Assembly: GCA_017468395.1 (NCBI GenBank)
Contig: JAFUIR010000016.1
Span: 1-64,000, forward strand
Length of the DNA: 64,000 nucleotides
Direction: 5' to 3'
DNA from: Lachnospiraceae bacterium
Lineage (GTDB): Bacteria > Bacillota > Clostridia > Lachnospirales > Lachnospiraceae
Shown in pieces: positions 54,468 through 63,929 of the stretch. The first letter of the stretch is position 1. The number at the start of each line of letters is the position of its first letter. The translations under genes and the position numbers were made by a program. The notes beneath the pieces are model-generated. The model worked only from the letters and a program-made list of their open reading frames with translations, was not told where the DNA came from and searched no databases.

Positions 54468-55612
54468 AGGTATGGGCAAACGAAGAGGAAAAAAACAGGC
54501 AGTTACCTTTGGCACACTTTTTCTATAGTGTGCCGGGAATGGGAAAACGCTCTATGGAGAAACTGCTTTCTGTTTATGGCAGTTTTGAAGAGGCTTACAG
54601 AGCAAAAGGGGAGCACTTACAAGGAATACTTGGGGAAAAGAGGGCTTATTCTATAGAAAACCATAAAAAAGAAAGCAATCCTTGGAATACTTATGAGAAT
54701 TTAAGGAAAAAAGGGATTTCTTTTGTGTGCAGATTGGACCGGGAGTACCCGGAAAAACTTAAGGATATACCGGATGCACCCTTTGGACTGTTTGTAAAGG
54801 GCAGACTGCCAAAAGAAAATAAGAAAAGCGTGGCCATTGTTGGAGCCAGAAGGTGCTCTCAGTACGGCGAGCACATGGCATTATCCCTTGGCAGGGAACT
54901 GGCTTTGGCGGGGGTGCCGGTTATCAGCGGCATGGCAAAAGGGATAGACGGTATCGGACAGGAGGCGGCAGTAAATGCCGGGGGCGCAGCTTTTGCGGTA
55001 CTTGGATGCGGTGTGGATGTCTGTTATCCGGCATCTAACCGGGAACTTTATGAAAAAATACAAAAGCAGGGCGGGATTTTGTCGGAATACCTGCCGGGAA
55101 CAGAACCCAGGCCGGAACTTTTTCCGCCCAGAAACCGTATTATCAGCGGTCTTTCCGACATCGTGATTGTGGTGGAGGCAAGGCAAAAGAGCGGATCTTT
55201 AATTACCGTGGACATGGCTTTAGAGCAGGGCAGGGAAATTTACTGTGTGCCCGGCAGGGCTACGGACAAACTCAGCGAAGGCTGCAACAAACTGATTGAA
55301 CAGGGGGCGGGAATTGTGCTTTCGGTGGAAGATTTTCTGGAAAAAAGTGGAGTACTTCTGCCTAAAGGGAGTGCGGCCATTGGGCAAGAATGCGGAAAAG
55401 GGCAATTGGAAAGTCTTTCGGAGAAAGAAATTGCCTTATGGAAATTGCTAGATTTTGAACCAATTTCTATAGAGCAACTGCATATTCAACTTTGTACGAA
55501 GAAAGGAATGGGACAGATTACTTTACAGGAGACGATGGAACTTTTGATGGGACTGATGTTGAAGAATAAAGCAGAAAATATTACAGGATGCTATTATTCC
55601 AAAAAAGAATAA
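54464..55612 (+). CDS. dprA: DNA-processing protein DprA
   Basis: A 382-residue RecA loader for incoming single-stranded DNA. An N-terminal HhH-like VPGMGKRSMEKLL, the Rossmann core VAIVGARRCSQYG, SGMAKGIDGIGQEAAV and PPRNRIISGLSD, and a C-terminal winged helix. It is normally followed by topA in relatives; here a restriction-modification pair follows. Confidence 0.93.
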   Translation: MKVWANEEEKNRQLPLAHFFYSVPGMGKRSMEKLLSVYGSFEEAYRAKGEHLQGILGEKRAYSIENHKKESNPWNTYENLRKKGISFVCRLDREYPEKLKDIPDAPFGLFVKGRLPKENKKSVAIVGARRCSQYGEHMALSLGRELALAGVPVISGMAKGIDGIGQEAAVNAGGAAFAVLGCGVDVCYPASNRELYEKIQKQGGILSEYLPGTEPRPELFPPRNRIISGLSDIVIVVEARQKSGSLITVDMALEQGREIYCVPGRATDKLSEGCNKLIEQGAGIVLSVEDFLEKSGVLLPKGSAAIGQECGKGQLESLSEKEIALWKLLDFEPISIEQLHIQLCTKKGMGQITLQETMELLMGLMLKNKAENITGCYYSKKE

Positions 55613-55672
55613 AAGTGTTAGATAACAAATATAGTTAATCAAGAATTATAGGTAGAGAAATCGTACTTTATG

Positions 55673-55681
55673 TGGTATAAT
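55673..55681 (+). promoter_or_regulatory. Extended -10 promoter of the restriction-modification pair
   Basis: TGGTATAAT with TATAAT at 55676-55681, about 100 bp before the methyltransferase ATG. No clear -35. The surrounding 170 bp are AT-rich and hold nothing else I can support. Confidence 0.5.
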
Positions 55682-55781
55682 TTAATTCAGATGTTGCTAG
55701 ATTTTGTGTGAACGATTTAGTAAGAAAGAGCGAAATAAGTAATTTGTGTTAAAGATATAAGACTATGTAAGGAGTTAAGGT

Positions 55782-56648
55782 ATGAATGAGAAAATATATG
55801 TGCCGCCTATAAAAATACAAGGTATCAAAACAAAGTTAGTGAATTTTATTTCAGATGCAATATGTTTGAATGAGGATACAAAGTGGTATGAACCTTTTAT
55901 GGGTTCTGGGGTTGTAGGATTGAATTTGGCACCTACTAATGCAGTGTTTTCTGATACGAATCCTTATGTAATTGAATTTTATAATGAAATTAAAAGAGGT
56001 AAAATAACTTCGGGTAGAGTGAGAGAATATTTAGAGAAAGAAGGGAAATTGTTAGAAGAAAGAGATGATAAGCACTATTACTATATCCGTGATAGATTTA
56101 ATGAGAAGCACGACTCATTAGATTTTTTGTTTTTGAATCGAAGTTGCTTCAATGGAATGATAAGATTTAATAGAGATTACAAGTTTAATGTACCATATGG
56201 GCACAAGCCTAAACGATTTGCAAAAGCATATGTTACAAAAATAGTTAATCAAGTAAAATATTTAGAAAAAATTTTTCCAGAGAATAATTGGGAATTTAAA
56301 TGCCAGTCATTTGAACAGACAATTAAAGAGGCAACAGAAGGGGATTTTATATACTGTGATCCACCATACATAGGAAGACATGTCGATTATTATGATAGTT
56401 GGGATGAAGTACAAGAAATGAAACTAAGAGATGAACTTTTTGCATCAGGTGCTAAGTTTATGTTGTCGACATGGGAAGAAAATCAATATCGAAGAAATAA
56501 ATATATTGAGACAGTTTGGGATGGTTGTTATAAACTAAATATAGAACATTTTTATCATATTGGAGCGAAAGAAAAAAATAGAAATGCTATGATAGAGGCT
56601 TTATTATTGAATTATGACCCTAAAAAAGTATTTGATACACTTGATTAA
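55782..56648 (+). CDS. Type II N6-adenine DNA methyltransferase (D12 class)
   Basis: A 288-residue Dam/EcoRV-type methyltransferase. The SAM motif is PFMGSGVVGLNL (about 38-49) and the catalytic motif DPPY is at 193-196. It should protect the recognition site of the adjacent endonuclease, predicted GATATC. AAGGAG seven bases before ATG. It is much more AT-rich than dprA and ispG, a sign of transfer. Confidence 0.9.
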   Translation: MNEKIYVPPIKIQGIKTKLVNFISDAICLNEDTKWYEPFMGSGVVGLNLAPTNAVFSDTNPYVIEFYNEIKRGKITSGRVREYLEKEGKLLEERDDKHYYYIRDRFNEKHDSLDFLFLNRSCFNGMIRFNRDYKFNVPYGHKPKRFAKAYVTKIVNQVKYLEKIFPENNWEFKCQSFEQTIKEATEGDFIYCDPPYIGRHVDYYDSWDEVQEMKLRDELFASGAKFMLSTWEENQYRRNKYIETVWDGCYKLNIEHFYHIGAKEKNRNAMIEALLLNYDPKKVFDTLD

Positions 56649-56723
56649 TTAAAGAAATGGTTAGTTGTAAAAGTAAGACATTTTAATGGTTTTTGGGAAA
56701 TGTAAAAGGAGGAACAAACAGAT

Positions 56724-57797
56724 ATGGATTTTATTGATGCTTTTTATAAAAAAGTAGAACAAATGAATATTAACTGGAATGTAAAGGCACTTGTTACGGA
56801 AGATGATAAGTATGTTTCATTAGGAGATGATACAAAACTTATTGGACGAATATTCGAGTTGTTATGTCATCCGATTTTACAAGAAATTGCGCAAGAAAAT
56901 GGCTATACTTTGGAAGTATCAGCAAAACAGAATTATTATCCGGACTTTACACTTTCTAAATATGATAAAGATGGAAATGTAACAAATGAAAGAATTGCTG
57001 TCGATATCAAAACTACATATCGGGAAAAAGGAAAAATTGAGTACACATTAGGCTCATATGCTTCGTTCATTCGCGATGGCAAGAAGAATATATCTCATCC
57101 ATATGCTGAATATGTGAAACATTATGTGATTGGTTTTGTGTACTCAAGGGGAAATTCGGAACAAGGTATTGTTTATGATAAGATAGAGGATATTAAAGTT
57201 CCTTATTCTAAGGTGGAATTTTTTGTGCAAGAGAAATACAAGATATCAGGAGATGTTCCGGGAAGCGGAAATACCGAAAATATGGGTTCTTTCCCAACTA
57301 CAGATATTGAACTTATCAGAGAAGGAAATGGTCCTTTTTCGGTTTTAGGATATACGATATTTGAAGATTATTGGAAAAATTATCCTAGATATAAGACCCC
57401 TGAAGACGAAAAAGAATATACATCATTACCAGCATATTTTGAATGGAAAGCAGCATGTGGAAATAATATGGCTGATTTGAAGATTAAATATGAATATTGG
57501 AGAAAAATGTATAATCCCACAGAAAAGGAATTTGTTGAAAAACGATTAGAAGAAAATCCTACGGCGACTTTGTTTGTAAATACTAAAGGGAAAAATTTGG
57601 CGGTATTATTGGGAAATGTTGATGATGAGAATGCGATGTTCATAATAAATGAAGAAATTATTAGAGAAATTATTAGTATGGCAGAACAAAGTAAAATTTT
57701 TTTGGAAACGGTAGAGATGACACAAAGTTCATTTATGGATTACAATAAGAAAATGCGTACAAAATGTAAGACGGATTCTGAGAAAGGTGAGATGTGA
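56724..57797 (+). CDS. EcoRV-like type II restriction endonuclease
   Basis: A 357-residue endonuclease. LGDDTKLIGRIFELL, NYYPDFTL, AVDIKTTY, TLGSYASFIRDGKKNI and GFVYSR line up with EcoRV as I remember it. The catalytic residues Asp74, Asp94 and Lys96 match EcoRV Asp74, Asp90 and Lys92; the recognition loop GSGNT at 180-184 matches its 182-186. Recognition of GATATC is therefore predicted. About 110 residues after the DYWKNYPR segment have no counterpart in EcoRV (245 residues) and are of unknown role. Its end comes three bases before the ispG start, so it sits inside what was a housekeeping operon. Confidence 0.9.
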   Translation: MDFIDAFYKKVEQMNINWNVKALVTEDDKYVSLGDDTKLIGRIFELLCHPILQEIAQENGYTLEVSAKQNYYPDFTLSKYDKDGNVTNERIAVDIKTTYREKGKIEYTLGSYASFIRDGKKNISHPYAEYVKHYVIGFVYSRGNSEQGIVYDKIEDIKVPYSKVEFFVQEKYKISGDVPGSGNTENMGSFPTTDIELIREGNGPFSVLGYTIFEDYWKNYPRYKTPEDEKEYTSLPAYFEWKAACGNNMADLKIKYEYWRKMYNPTEKEFVEKRLEENPTATLFVNTKGKNLAVLLGNVDDENAMFIINEEIIREIISMAEQSKIFLETVEMTQSSFMDYNKKMRTKCKTDSEKGEM

Positions 57798-57799
57798 TT

Positions 57800-58855
57800 A
57801 TGTACAGAGAGCATACAAAAGTGGTTCAAATAGGAGATAGAGTGATTGGAGGCCAAAATCCCATATTAATCCAGTCCATGACCAACACACCCACAGAGGA
57901 TGTGGAGGCTACGGTAGCACAGATTTTGCGTCTGGAGGCAGCAGGATGTGAGATTATCCGTTGCACCGTTCCTACCATGGAGGCTGCCAAAGCGTTGGCG
58001 GAAATCAAAAAGCAGATTCACATTCCTTTAGTGGCAGATATCCATTTTGACTATAAAATGGCCATTGCGGCTATGGAAAACGGTGCGGACAAAATCCGCA
58101 TCAACCCCGGAAACATCGGTGGCGCAGAAAAAGTGAAAGCCGTTGTGGATGTGGCGAAAGAAAGAAATATTCCTATCCGTGTGGGAGTAAACAGCGGTTC
58201 TTTAGAAAAACAACTGGTGGAAAAATATCATGGCGTGACTGCGGAGGGTATTGTAGAGAGCGCTTTGGATAAAGTGGCAATGATTGAGGAACTGGGCTAT
58301 GACAATCTGGTTATCAGTATTAAGTCTTCCGATGTGATGATGTGTGTAAAGGCTCATGAGGTGCTGGCAAAACAGACTTCTTATCCGTTACACGTGGGCA
58401 TCACGGAGTCGGGTACGGTTTGGTCCGGCAATATTAAATCTGCCCTGGGACTGGGACTGATTTTAAATCAGGGCATCGGCGATACCATCCGTGTATCCTT
58501 AAGTGGTGACCCTGTGGAAGAAATTAAGACTGCCAAACTGGTACTTCGCACTTTGGGGCTTAGAAAAGGCGGTATCGAAGTGGTTTCCTGTCCAACCTGC
58601 GGCAGAACCAAAATTGATTTAATCGGTCTTGCTTCCAAGGTGGAGGCTATGGTGGCAGATTACCCGCTGGATATTAAAGTGGCGGTTATGGGATGCGCCG
58701 TAAACGGACCGGGAGAAGCAAAAGAAGCAGATATCGGTATTGCAGGCGGTATCGGGGAAGGCCTTTTGATTAAAAAGGGCGAGATTATTAAAAAAGTGCC
58801 GGAAGGAGAACTTCTGGCCGTACTAAAAGAAGAATTGGATCATTGGGGTGCGTAA
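57800..58855 (+). CDS. ispG: 4-hydroxy-3-methylbut-2-enyl-diphosphate synthase
   Basis: A 351-residue iron-sulfur enzyme of the MEP isoprenoid pathway (GcpE). VNSGSLEKQL, SCPTCGRTKIDL and MGCAVNGPGEA carry the cluster ligands and conserved segments. ATG 57800 is chosen since GAAAGGTGAG is upstream; a GTG at 57794 overlaps the endonuclease stop. polC follows without a gap, as in other Clostridia. Confidence 0.95.
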   Translation: MYREHTKVVQIGDRVIGGQNPILIQSMTNTPTEDVEATVAQILRLEAAGCEIIRCTVPTMEAAKALAEIKKQIHIPLVADIHFDYKMAIAAMENGADKIRINPGNIGGAEKVKAVVDVAKERNIPIRVGVNSGSLEKQLVEKYHGVTAEGIVESALDKVAMIEELGYDNLVISIKSSDVMMCVKAHEVLAKQTSYPLHVGITESGTVWSGNIKSALGLGLILNQGIGDTIRVSLSGDPVEEIKTAKLVLRTLGLRKGGIEVVSCPTCGRTKIDLIGLASKVEAMVADYPLDIKVAVMGCAVNGPGEAKEADIGIAGGIGEGLLIKKGEIIKKVPEGELLAVLKEELDHWGA

Positions 58856-61800
58856 ATGTCTAAACCGTATTTTGAAGTATTTCCATCTTTAAAACTGGAT
58901 AAAAAATTGCATGATTTGATGGGGCAGACGGAAGTGGAAAAAGTATCTTCCACCTCCAGAAAGGATTTTCTACGCATTTATATAAGCAGTGAACGGCTCA
59001 TTCAAAAGCAGGACATTTTGCGTGTGGAAGAAGAAATCAAAAAGCAACTTTTTCCCAATATCAATATCGAGGTTAAAATATACGAAAAGTTTTCTTTGTC
59101 TTCCCAGTATACACCGGAGAATTTGATGGAGATATACGGGGAGAGTATTCTCATGGAGTTTAAGTCGTACAACCACATTATGTACAGTACCTTTAAAAAC
59201 AGTGAGATTACTTACCCGGAGAGAAACAAAATGGTGCTGACTGCGCCGGACAGTGTGCTGGCACGCAGTACGGAAGAAGAGATGGTTCGTATTTTGGAAA
59301 AAATTCTCTGTGAGCGTTGCGGTTTTTCCCTTTCCATTCATGTGGAGTATAAAGAGGTGGAAAGTGACCTTTTCGGGGAGGATGATGACAGAGCCATTTC
59401 CATGCAGGTGGCAGAAATCTATGCAAGAGTAAAAGGCGGTGCTTTAGAAGACGGCGATGACCGCAAAGAGACAGAGGATACCGGTGAAACTGTAGCGGCA
59501 AAGGTGGCAGATGTAACACCGGCAAAAACCGAAGGACAGGGCGCAGGCCCCAAAACCTTTGTGCCCAAAGGAAAAGTGGGCAGTTTTACAGGGAAGAAAG
59601 AGTGGAAGGGCAAAAGCGGTAGCTTTGCAGGAAGAGTAAAACGCTCTGATAACCCGGATGTGATTTACGGAAACGATTTTGAAGAAGAAGCCATGCGTAT
59701 CGAGGATATTATCGGGGAAATCGGTGAAGTGGTCATCCGTGGCAAAGTCCTTAGTCTGGATAAGCGTGAGATAAAAAACGAGAAGACCATTTTGATTTTC
59801 AATGTGACGGATTTTACCGATACCATGACTGTGAAAATGTTTGCCAGAAACGATCAGGTGGCAGAAATTACGGAAGGAATCAAAAAGGGTGCTTTCTTAA
59901 AAATCAAGGGCATCAGCATGATGGACAAGTTTGACCGTGAACTGACTATCGGTTCTATTGCAGGCATCAAAAAGATACCTGATTTCACAGTCGGCCGTAT
60001 GGATACGGCGGTACATAAACGTGTGGAACTTCATTGTCATACAAAGATGAGCGATATGGACGGTGTTTCCGAGGCGAAGGATATTGTAAAAAGAGCCTAT
60101 AAGTGGGGACACAAGGCCATCGCCATTACAGATCATGGTGTGGTGCAGGCCTATACGGATGCAGGACATGTATGGGATGATTTGTGGAAAGAAGAGAAGA
60201 ACAGGCGAAAGGAAGCGGGAGATGCAAATCCCGACAAGCAGGATTTCTTTAAGATTATTTATGGTGTGGAAGGCTATATTGTGGATGACCTTAGGGATAT
60301 TGTGTGCGGGGATAAAGGACAGAGGCTGTCAGAGGAAACCTATGTGGTATTCGATATTGAAACCACAGGCTTTTCCCCTGTGAAAAACCGCATTATCGAA
60401 ATTGGTGCGGTGAAAGTGGCAGGGGGACAGATTGTGGACAGATATTCCACCTTTGTAAATCCTAAAGTGCCCATTCCTTTTGAAATAGAAAAATTGACCG
60501 GTATCAATGACAGTATGGTAATGAATGCACCTACCATTGATTTGATTATGCCGGAGTTTTTGGAGTTTTGCAGCGGCTGTGTGCTGGTGGCCCACAATGC
60601 AAACTTCGATATGAGTTTTATTATAGAAAATGCAAGGAACTTAGGGTATCAGACGGATTTTACCTATATTGATACCGTAGGTATATCCCGTATGCTCTTG
60701 CAGGACCAGGCCAAGCATACCTTGGATGCAGTGGCCAAGACGTTGGGAATTTCGCTGGAAAATCATCACCGGGCGGTGGATGATGCGGAATGTACGGCTC
60801 ATATTTTCCTGAAGTTCCAAACCATGCTTTTGGAGCAGGGAATAGAGACTTTGGCAGAGATTAATGCAAAGGGGGCTTCCAATCCGGAGGCAATCAAGAA
60901 AATGCCCTCGTATCATTGCATTATTTTGGCAAAAAATGATTTGGGAAGAATTAATTTGTACCGGTTGGTTTCAGCCTCCCATTTGACTTATTATAACCGT
61001 CATCCCCGTATTCCAAAGAGCCTCATTATGAAGTTTCGGGAAGGGCTGATTGTGGGAAGTGCCTGTGAAGCGGGAGAACTTTACCGTGCCCTTTTGGATG
61101 AAAAGCCGGATGCGGAAATTGCCAGAATCGTAAGTTTTTACGATTATTTGGAGATACAGCCCTGCGGAAACAATATGTTTATGATAAATTCCGAAAAGGT
61201 GCGGAATGTCCATTCCATAGAGGATATCCAGGACTTTAATAAAAAGATTGTGAAACTGGGCGAGGAGTTCCATAAGCCCGTGGTGGGAACCTGTGACGTG
61301 CATTTTTTGGACCCGGAAGATGAAGTGTACCGCCGCATTATTATGGCGGGAAAAGGTTTTGCGGATGCGGATGACCAGGCGCCTTTGTATTTGCGTACCA
61401 CGGATGAAATGCTGGCGGAATTTGAGTATCTGGGAAGCGACAAGGCTATGGAAGTGGTGGTGACTAATACCAACCTGATTGCAGATATGGTGGAGACTAT
61501 TGCTCCGGTGCGCCCGGATAAGTGTCCTCCCATTATCCCGGACAGCGATAAGACCCTGACAGACATTTGTTATAATAAAGCCCATGAAATGTATGGACCC
61601 GATTTGCCGGAAATTGTAGAAAAGAGACTGGAAAAAGAACTGCATTCCATTATTACCAATGGATTTGCCGTAATGTATATCATTGCCCAGAAACTTGTGT
61701 GGAAGTCTGTGGAGGACGGATATCTGGTTGGTTCCCGTGGTTCCGTAGGTTCTTCCTTTGTGGCAACTATGGCGGGAATCACGGAGGTAAACCCTTTAAG

Positions 61801-63418
61801 TCCCCACTATTACTGCAAAAAGTGCCATTACAGTGATTTTGAGTCCGAGGACGTAAAGGCTTATGCAGGAAGAGCCGGAATTGATATGCCGGACAAAAAC
61901 TGCCCGGTTTGCGGGGAAAAACTGGTAAAAGACGGTTTTGACATTCCCTTTGAAACTTTCCTTGGATTTAAGGGTGATAAGGAGCCGGATATCGACTTAA
62001 ACTTTTCCGGTGAGTATCAGTCCAAAGCCCATAAATACACAGAGGTTATTTTTGGTGCGGGGCAGACTTTCCGTGCGGGAACTATCGGTACTTTGGCTGA
62101 TAAAACTGCTTTTGGTTATGTGAAAAATTACTTTGAAGAGCGTGGTGTGCATAAGCGTACCTGCGAGGTGGAGCGAATTGCCCTGGGATGTACCGGTATC
62201 CGCCGAAGTACGGGACAGCACCCCGGCGGTATTGTAGTTTTGCCTGTGGGACAGGATATTAACTCTTTTACCCCGGTGCAGCATCCGGCTAACGATATGA
62301 CTACGGATACCATTACCACCCATTTCGATTATCACTCCATTGACCATAACCTGCTGAAACTTGATATACTGGGGCACGATGATCCTACCATGATTCGTAT
62401 GCTTCAGGATTTGACGGGGCTTGACCCGGTGGAGATTCCTCTGGATGACCCCAAGGTAATGAGCCTGTTCCAGAGTACGGAAGCGCTGGGTATCCGTCCG
62501 GAGCAGATTAGCGGTTGCCCCAGAGGTTCCCTTGGAATTCCGGAATTTGGTACGGATTTCGTTATTCAGATGCTTGTGGATACCAATCCCCAGACGTTCT
62601 CTGATTTGGTACGTATTTCCGGTTTGTCTCACGGTACTGACGTGTGGCTTGGAAATGCCCAGACCCTTATCGAAGAAAAAAAGGCAACCATTTCCACGGC
62701 TATTTGTACCCGTGACGATATTATGACCTATCTGATTAACATGGGAGTGGAGAGTAGTCTGGCCTTTACTATTATGGAGAGTGTTCGTAAAGGAAAAGGC
62801 TTGAAGGATGACTGGATTGTAGCCATGAAAGAAAATAATGTGCCGGATTGGTACATTTGGTCCTGCAAAAAAATCCAGTACATGTTTCCTAAGGCCCACG
62901 CGGCGGCTTACGTTATGATGGCATGGCGTATAGCTTACTGTAAAGTTTATTATCCGCTTGCTTATTATGCAGCGTATTTCAGTATCCGTGCGAAGGCGTT
63001 TTCCTATGAACTGATGTGCCTTGGGCAGCAGCACTTGGAAAACATTATGGCGGATTACAAAAAACGTTCCGATACTTTGTCCAACAAGGAAAAAGACTCA
63101 TATGGTGATATGAAGATTGTGCAGGAAATGTATGCAAGGGGATTTGATTTTATGCCCATTGACATTTTCCGTGCCCACTCCAGAAACTTCCAGATTATTG
63201 ATGGTAAACTGATGCCTTCCTTAAGCAGTATTGACGGCTTGGGAGAGCGGGCGGCAGATCAGATTGTAGAGGCAGCTAAAGACGGTCCTTTCCTTTCCAA
63301 AGATGATTTCCGCGAAAGGACGAAAGTGTCAAAGACCATTGTCGACCTCATGGGAGATTTGGGTCTTCTGGGTAATATTCCGGAGTCCAATCAGATTAGT
63401 CTGTTTGATTTTGTGTAA
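58856..63418 (+). CDS. polC: DNA polymerase III PolC-type
   Basis: A 1520-residue replicative polymerase. In order: an N-terminal domain, an OB fold (about 285-375), PHP domain (HCHTKMSDMDG near 393) interrupted by the proofreading exonuclease (FDIETTGF near 498), then the polymerase core with GSRGSVGSSFVAT and the catalytic PDIDLNFSGEYQ near 1044, a zinc finger (CKKCHY..CPVCG) and helix-hairpin-helix (SIDGLGERAA). The ATG follows the ispG stop directly. Length is normal. Confidence 0.97.
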   Translation: MSKPYFEVFPSLKLDKKLHDLMGQTEVEKVSSTSRKDFLRIYISSERLIQKQDILRVEEEIKKQLFPNINIEVKIYEKFSLSSQYTPENLMEIYGESILMEFKSYNHIMYSTFKNSEITYPERNKMVLTAPDSVLARSTEEEMVRILEKILCERCGFSLSIHVEYKEVESDLFGEDDDRAISMQVAEIYARVKGGALEDGDDRKETEDTGETVAAKVADVTPAKTEGQGAGPKTFVPKGKVGSFTGKKEWKGKSGSFAGRVKRSDNPDVIYGNDFEEEAMRIEDIIGEIGEVVIRGKVLSLDKREIKNEKTILIFNVTDFTDTMTVKMFARNDQVAEITEGIKKGAFLKIKGISMMDKFDRELTIGSIAGIKKIPDFTVGRMDTAVHKRVELHCHTKMSDMDGVSEAKDIVKRAYKWGHKAIAITDHGVVQAYTDAGHVWDDLWKEEKNRRKEAGDANPDKQDFFKIIYGVEGYIVDDLRDIVCGDKGQRLSEETYVVFDIETTGFSPVKNRIIEIGAVKVAGGQIVDRYSTFVNPKVPIPFEIEKLTGINDSMVMNAPTIDLIMPEFLEFCSGCVLVAHNANFDMSFIIENARNLGYQTDFTYIDTVGISRMLLQDQAKHTLDAVAKTLGISLENHHRAVDDAECTAHIFLKFQTMLLEQGIETLAEINAKGASNPEAIKKMPSYHCIILAKNDLGRINLYRLVSASHLTYYNRHPRIPKSLIMKFREGLIVGSACEAGELYRALLDEKPDAEIARIVSFYDYLEIQPCGNNMFMINSEKVRNVHSIEDIQDFNKKIVKLGEEFHKPVVGTCDVHFLDPEDEVYRRIIMAGKGFADADDQAPLYLRTTDEMLAEFEYLGSDKAMEVVVTNTNLIADMVETIAPVRPDKCPPIIPDSDKTLTDICYNKAHEMYGPDLPEIVEKRLEKELHSIITNGFAVMYIIAQKLVWKSVEDGYLVGSRGSVGSSFVATMAGITEVNPLSPHYYCKKCHYSDFESEDVKAYAGRAGIDMPDKNCPVCGEKLVKDGFDIPFETFLGFKGDKEPDIDLNFSGEYQSKAHKYTEVIFGAGQTFRAGTIGTLADKTAFGYVKNYFEERGVHKRTCEVERIALGCTGIRRSTGQHPGGIVVLPVGQDINSFTPVQHPANDMTTDTITTHFDYHSIDHNLLKLDILGHDDPTMIRMLQDLTGLDPVEIPLDDPKVMSLFQSTEALGIRPEQISGCPRGSLGIPEFGTDFVIQMLVDTNPQTFSDLVRISGLSHGTDVWLGNAQTLIEEKKATISTAICTRDDIMTYLINMGVESSLAFTIMESVRKGKGLKDDWIVAMKENNVPDWYIWSCKKIQYMFPKAHAAAYVMMAWRIAYCKVYYPLAYYAAYFSIRAKAFSYELMCLGQQHLENIMADYKKRSDTLSNKEKDSYGDMKIVQEMYARGFDFMPIDIFRAHSRNFQIIDGKLMPSLSSIDGLGERAADQIVEAAKDGPFLSKDDFRERTKVSKTIVDLMGDLGLLGNIPESNQISLFDFV

Positions 63419-63442
63419 AATTTATTTGATTTTCTAAAAAGA

Positions 63443-63478
63443 AGCGGCACATGATTTCTTTGGATTTCATGTGCCGCA
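63443..63478 (+). terminator. Hairpin after polC
   Basis: GCGGCACATGA pairs with TCATGTGCCGC across about a dozen bases. There is no T run, so terminator function is uncertain. Confidence 0.5.
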
Positions 63479-63569
63479 GTTAAGAGAAGGATTATGTTCT
63501 TCAGAGATAAAAGCGGCTCTAAATAATTGTTGAAAAAAATAAAAAATTAAAACAATTCAAAAAAAGTAC

Positions 63570-63598
63570 TTGCTTTTTTCTTGGGATTATAGTAGACT
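63570..63598 (+). promoter_or_regulatory. Promoter of tRNA-Glu
   Basis: TTGCTT (63570-63575), 17 bp, TAGACT (63593-63598), 28 bp before the tRNA. Moderate match. Confidence 0.45.
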
Positions 63599-63626
63599 AA
63601 GCAAGTGTCATGAATACATGACTTAT

Positions 63627-63698
63627 GGCTCGTTGGTCAAGCGGTCAAGACGCCGCCCTCTCACGGCGGAAACAGGGGTTCGATTCCCCTACGAGCTG
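63627..63698 (+). tRNA. tRNA-Glu (anticodon CTC)
   Basis: A 72-nt cloverleaf. Acceptor GGCTCGT/ACGAGCT (G-U at the end), D arm with GGTCAAGCGGTCAAGAC, anticodon stem CCGCC/GGCGG around CTCTCAC (anticodon CTC), and T arm GGGGTTCGATTCCCC. CCA is not encoded; discriminator G. Confidence 0.95.
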
Positions 63699-63731
63699 TT
63701 GACTATTTTAAATGAATAGCCCAACCCTGGA

Positions 63732-63769
63732 AAGTATTGAAAATTCGTGGTTTTCAATGCTTTTTTGTT
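63732..63769 (+). terminator. Terminator after tRNA-Glu
   Basis: AAGTATTGAAAA pairs with TTTTCAATGCTT, followed by TTTTGTTT. Confidence 0.8.
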
Positions 63770-63865
63770 TTATGGGAAAACATTGGATGTAGATTTGTTC
63801 AATCGAGTAAAAGTTGATACCGGTGATTTTTTGTTTTCAAACCCGGAAGGAATTTCGTTTCCCAC

Positions 63866-63894
63866 TTGTAATTATTGGTAGAATATTGTAAAAT
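63866..63894 (+). promoter_or_regulatory. Promoter of the DUF1508 gene
   Basis: TTGTAA (63866-63871), 17 bp, TAAAAT (63889-63894), 36 bp before the ATG. Confidence 0.6.
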
Positions 63895-63929
63895 TTATAT
63901 ACATAAATTATCTTTTCAGGAGGTTCACT

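Noticed and set aside
61997-63034. A 345-codon reverse-strand open frame
   Set aside because: Antisense to polC; no family features.
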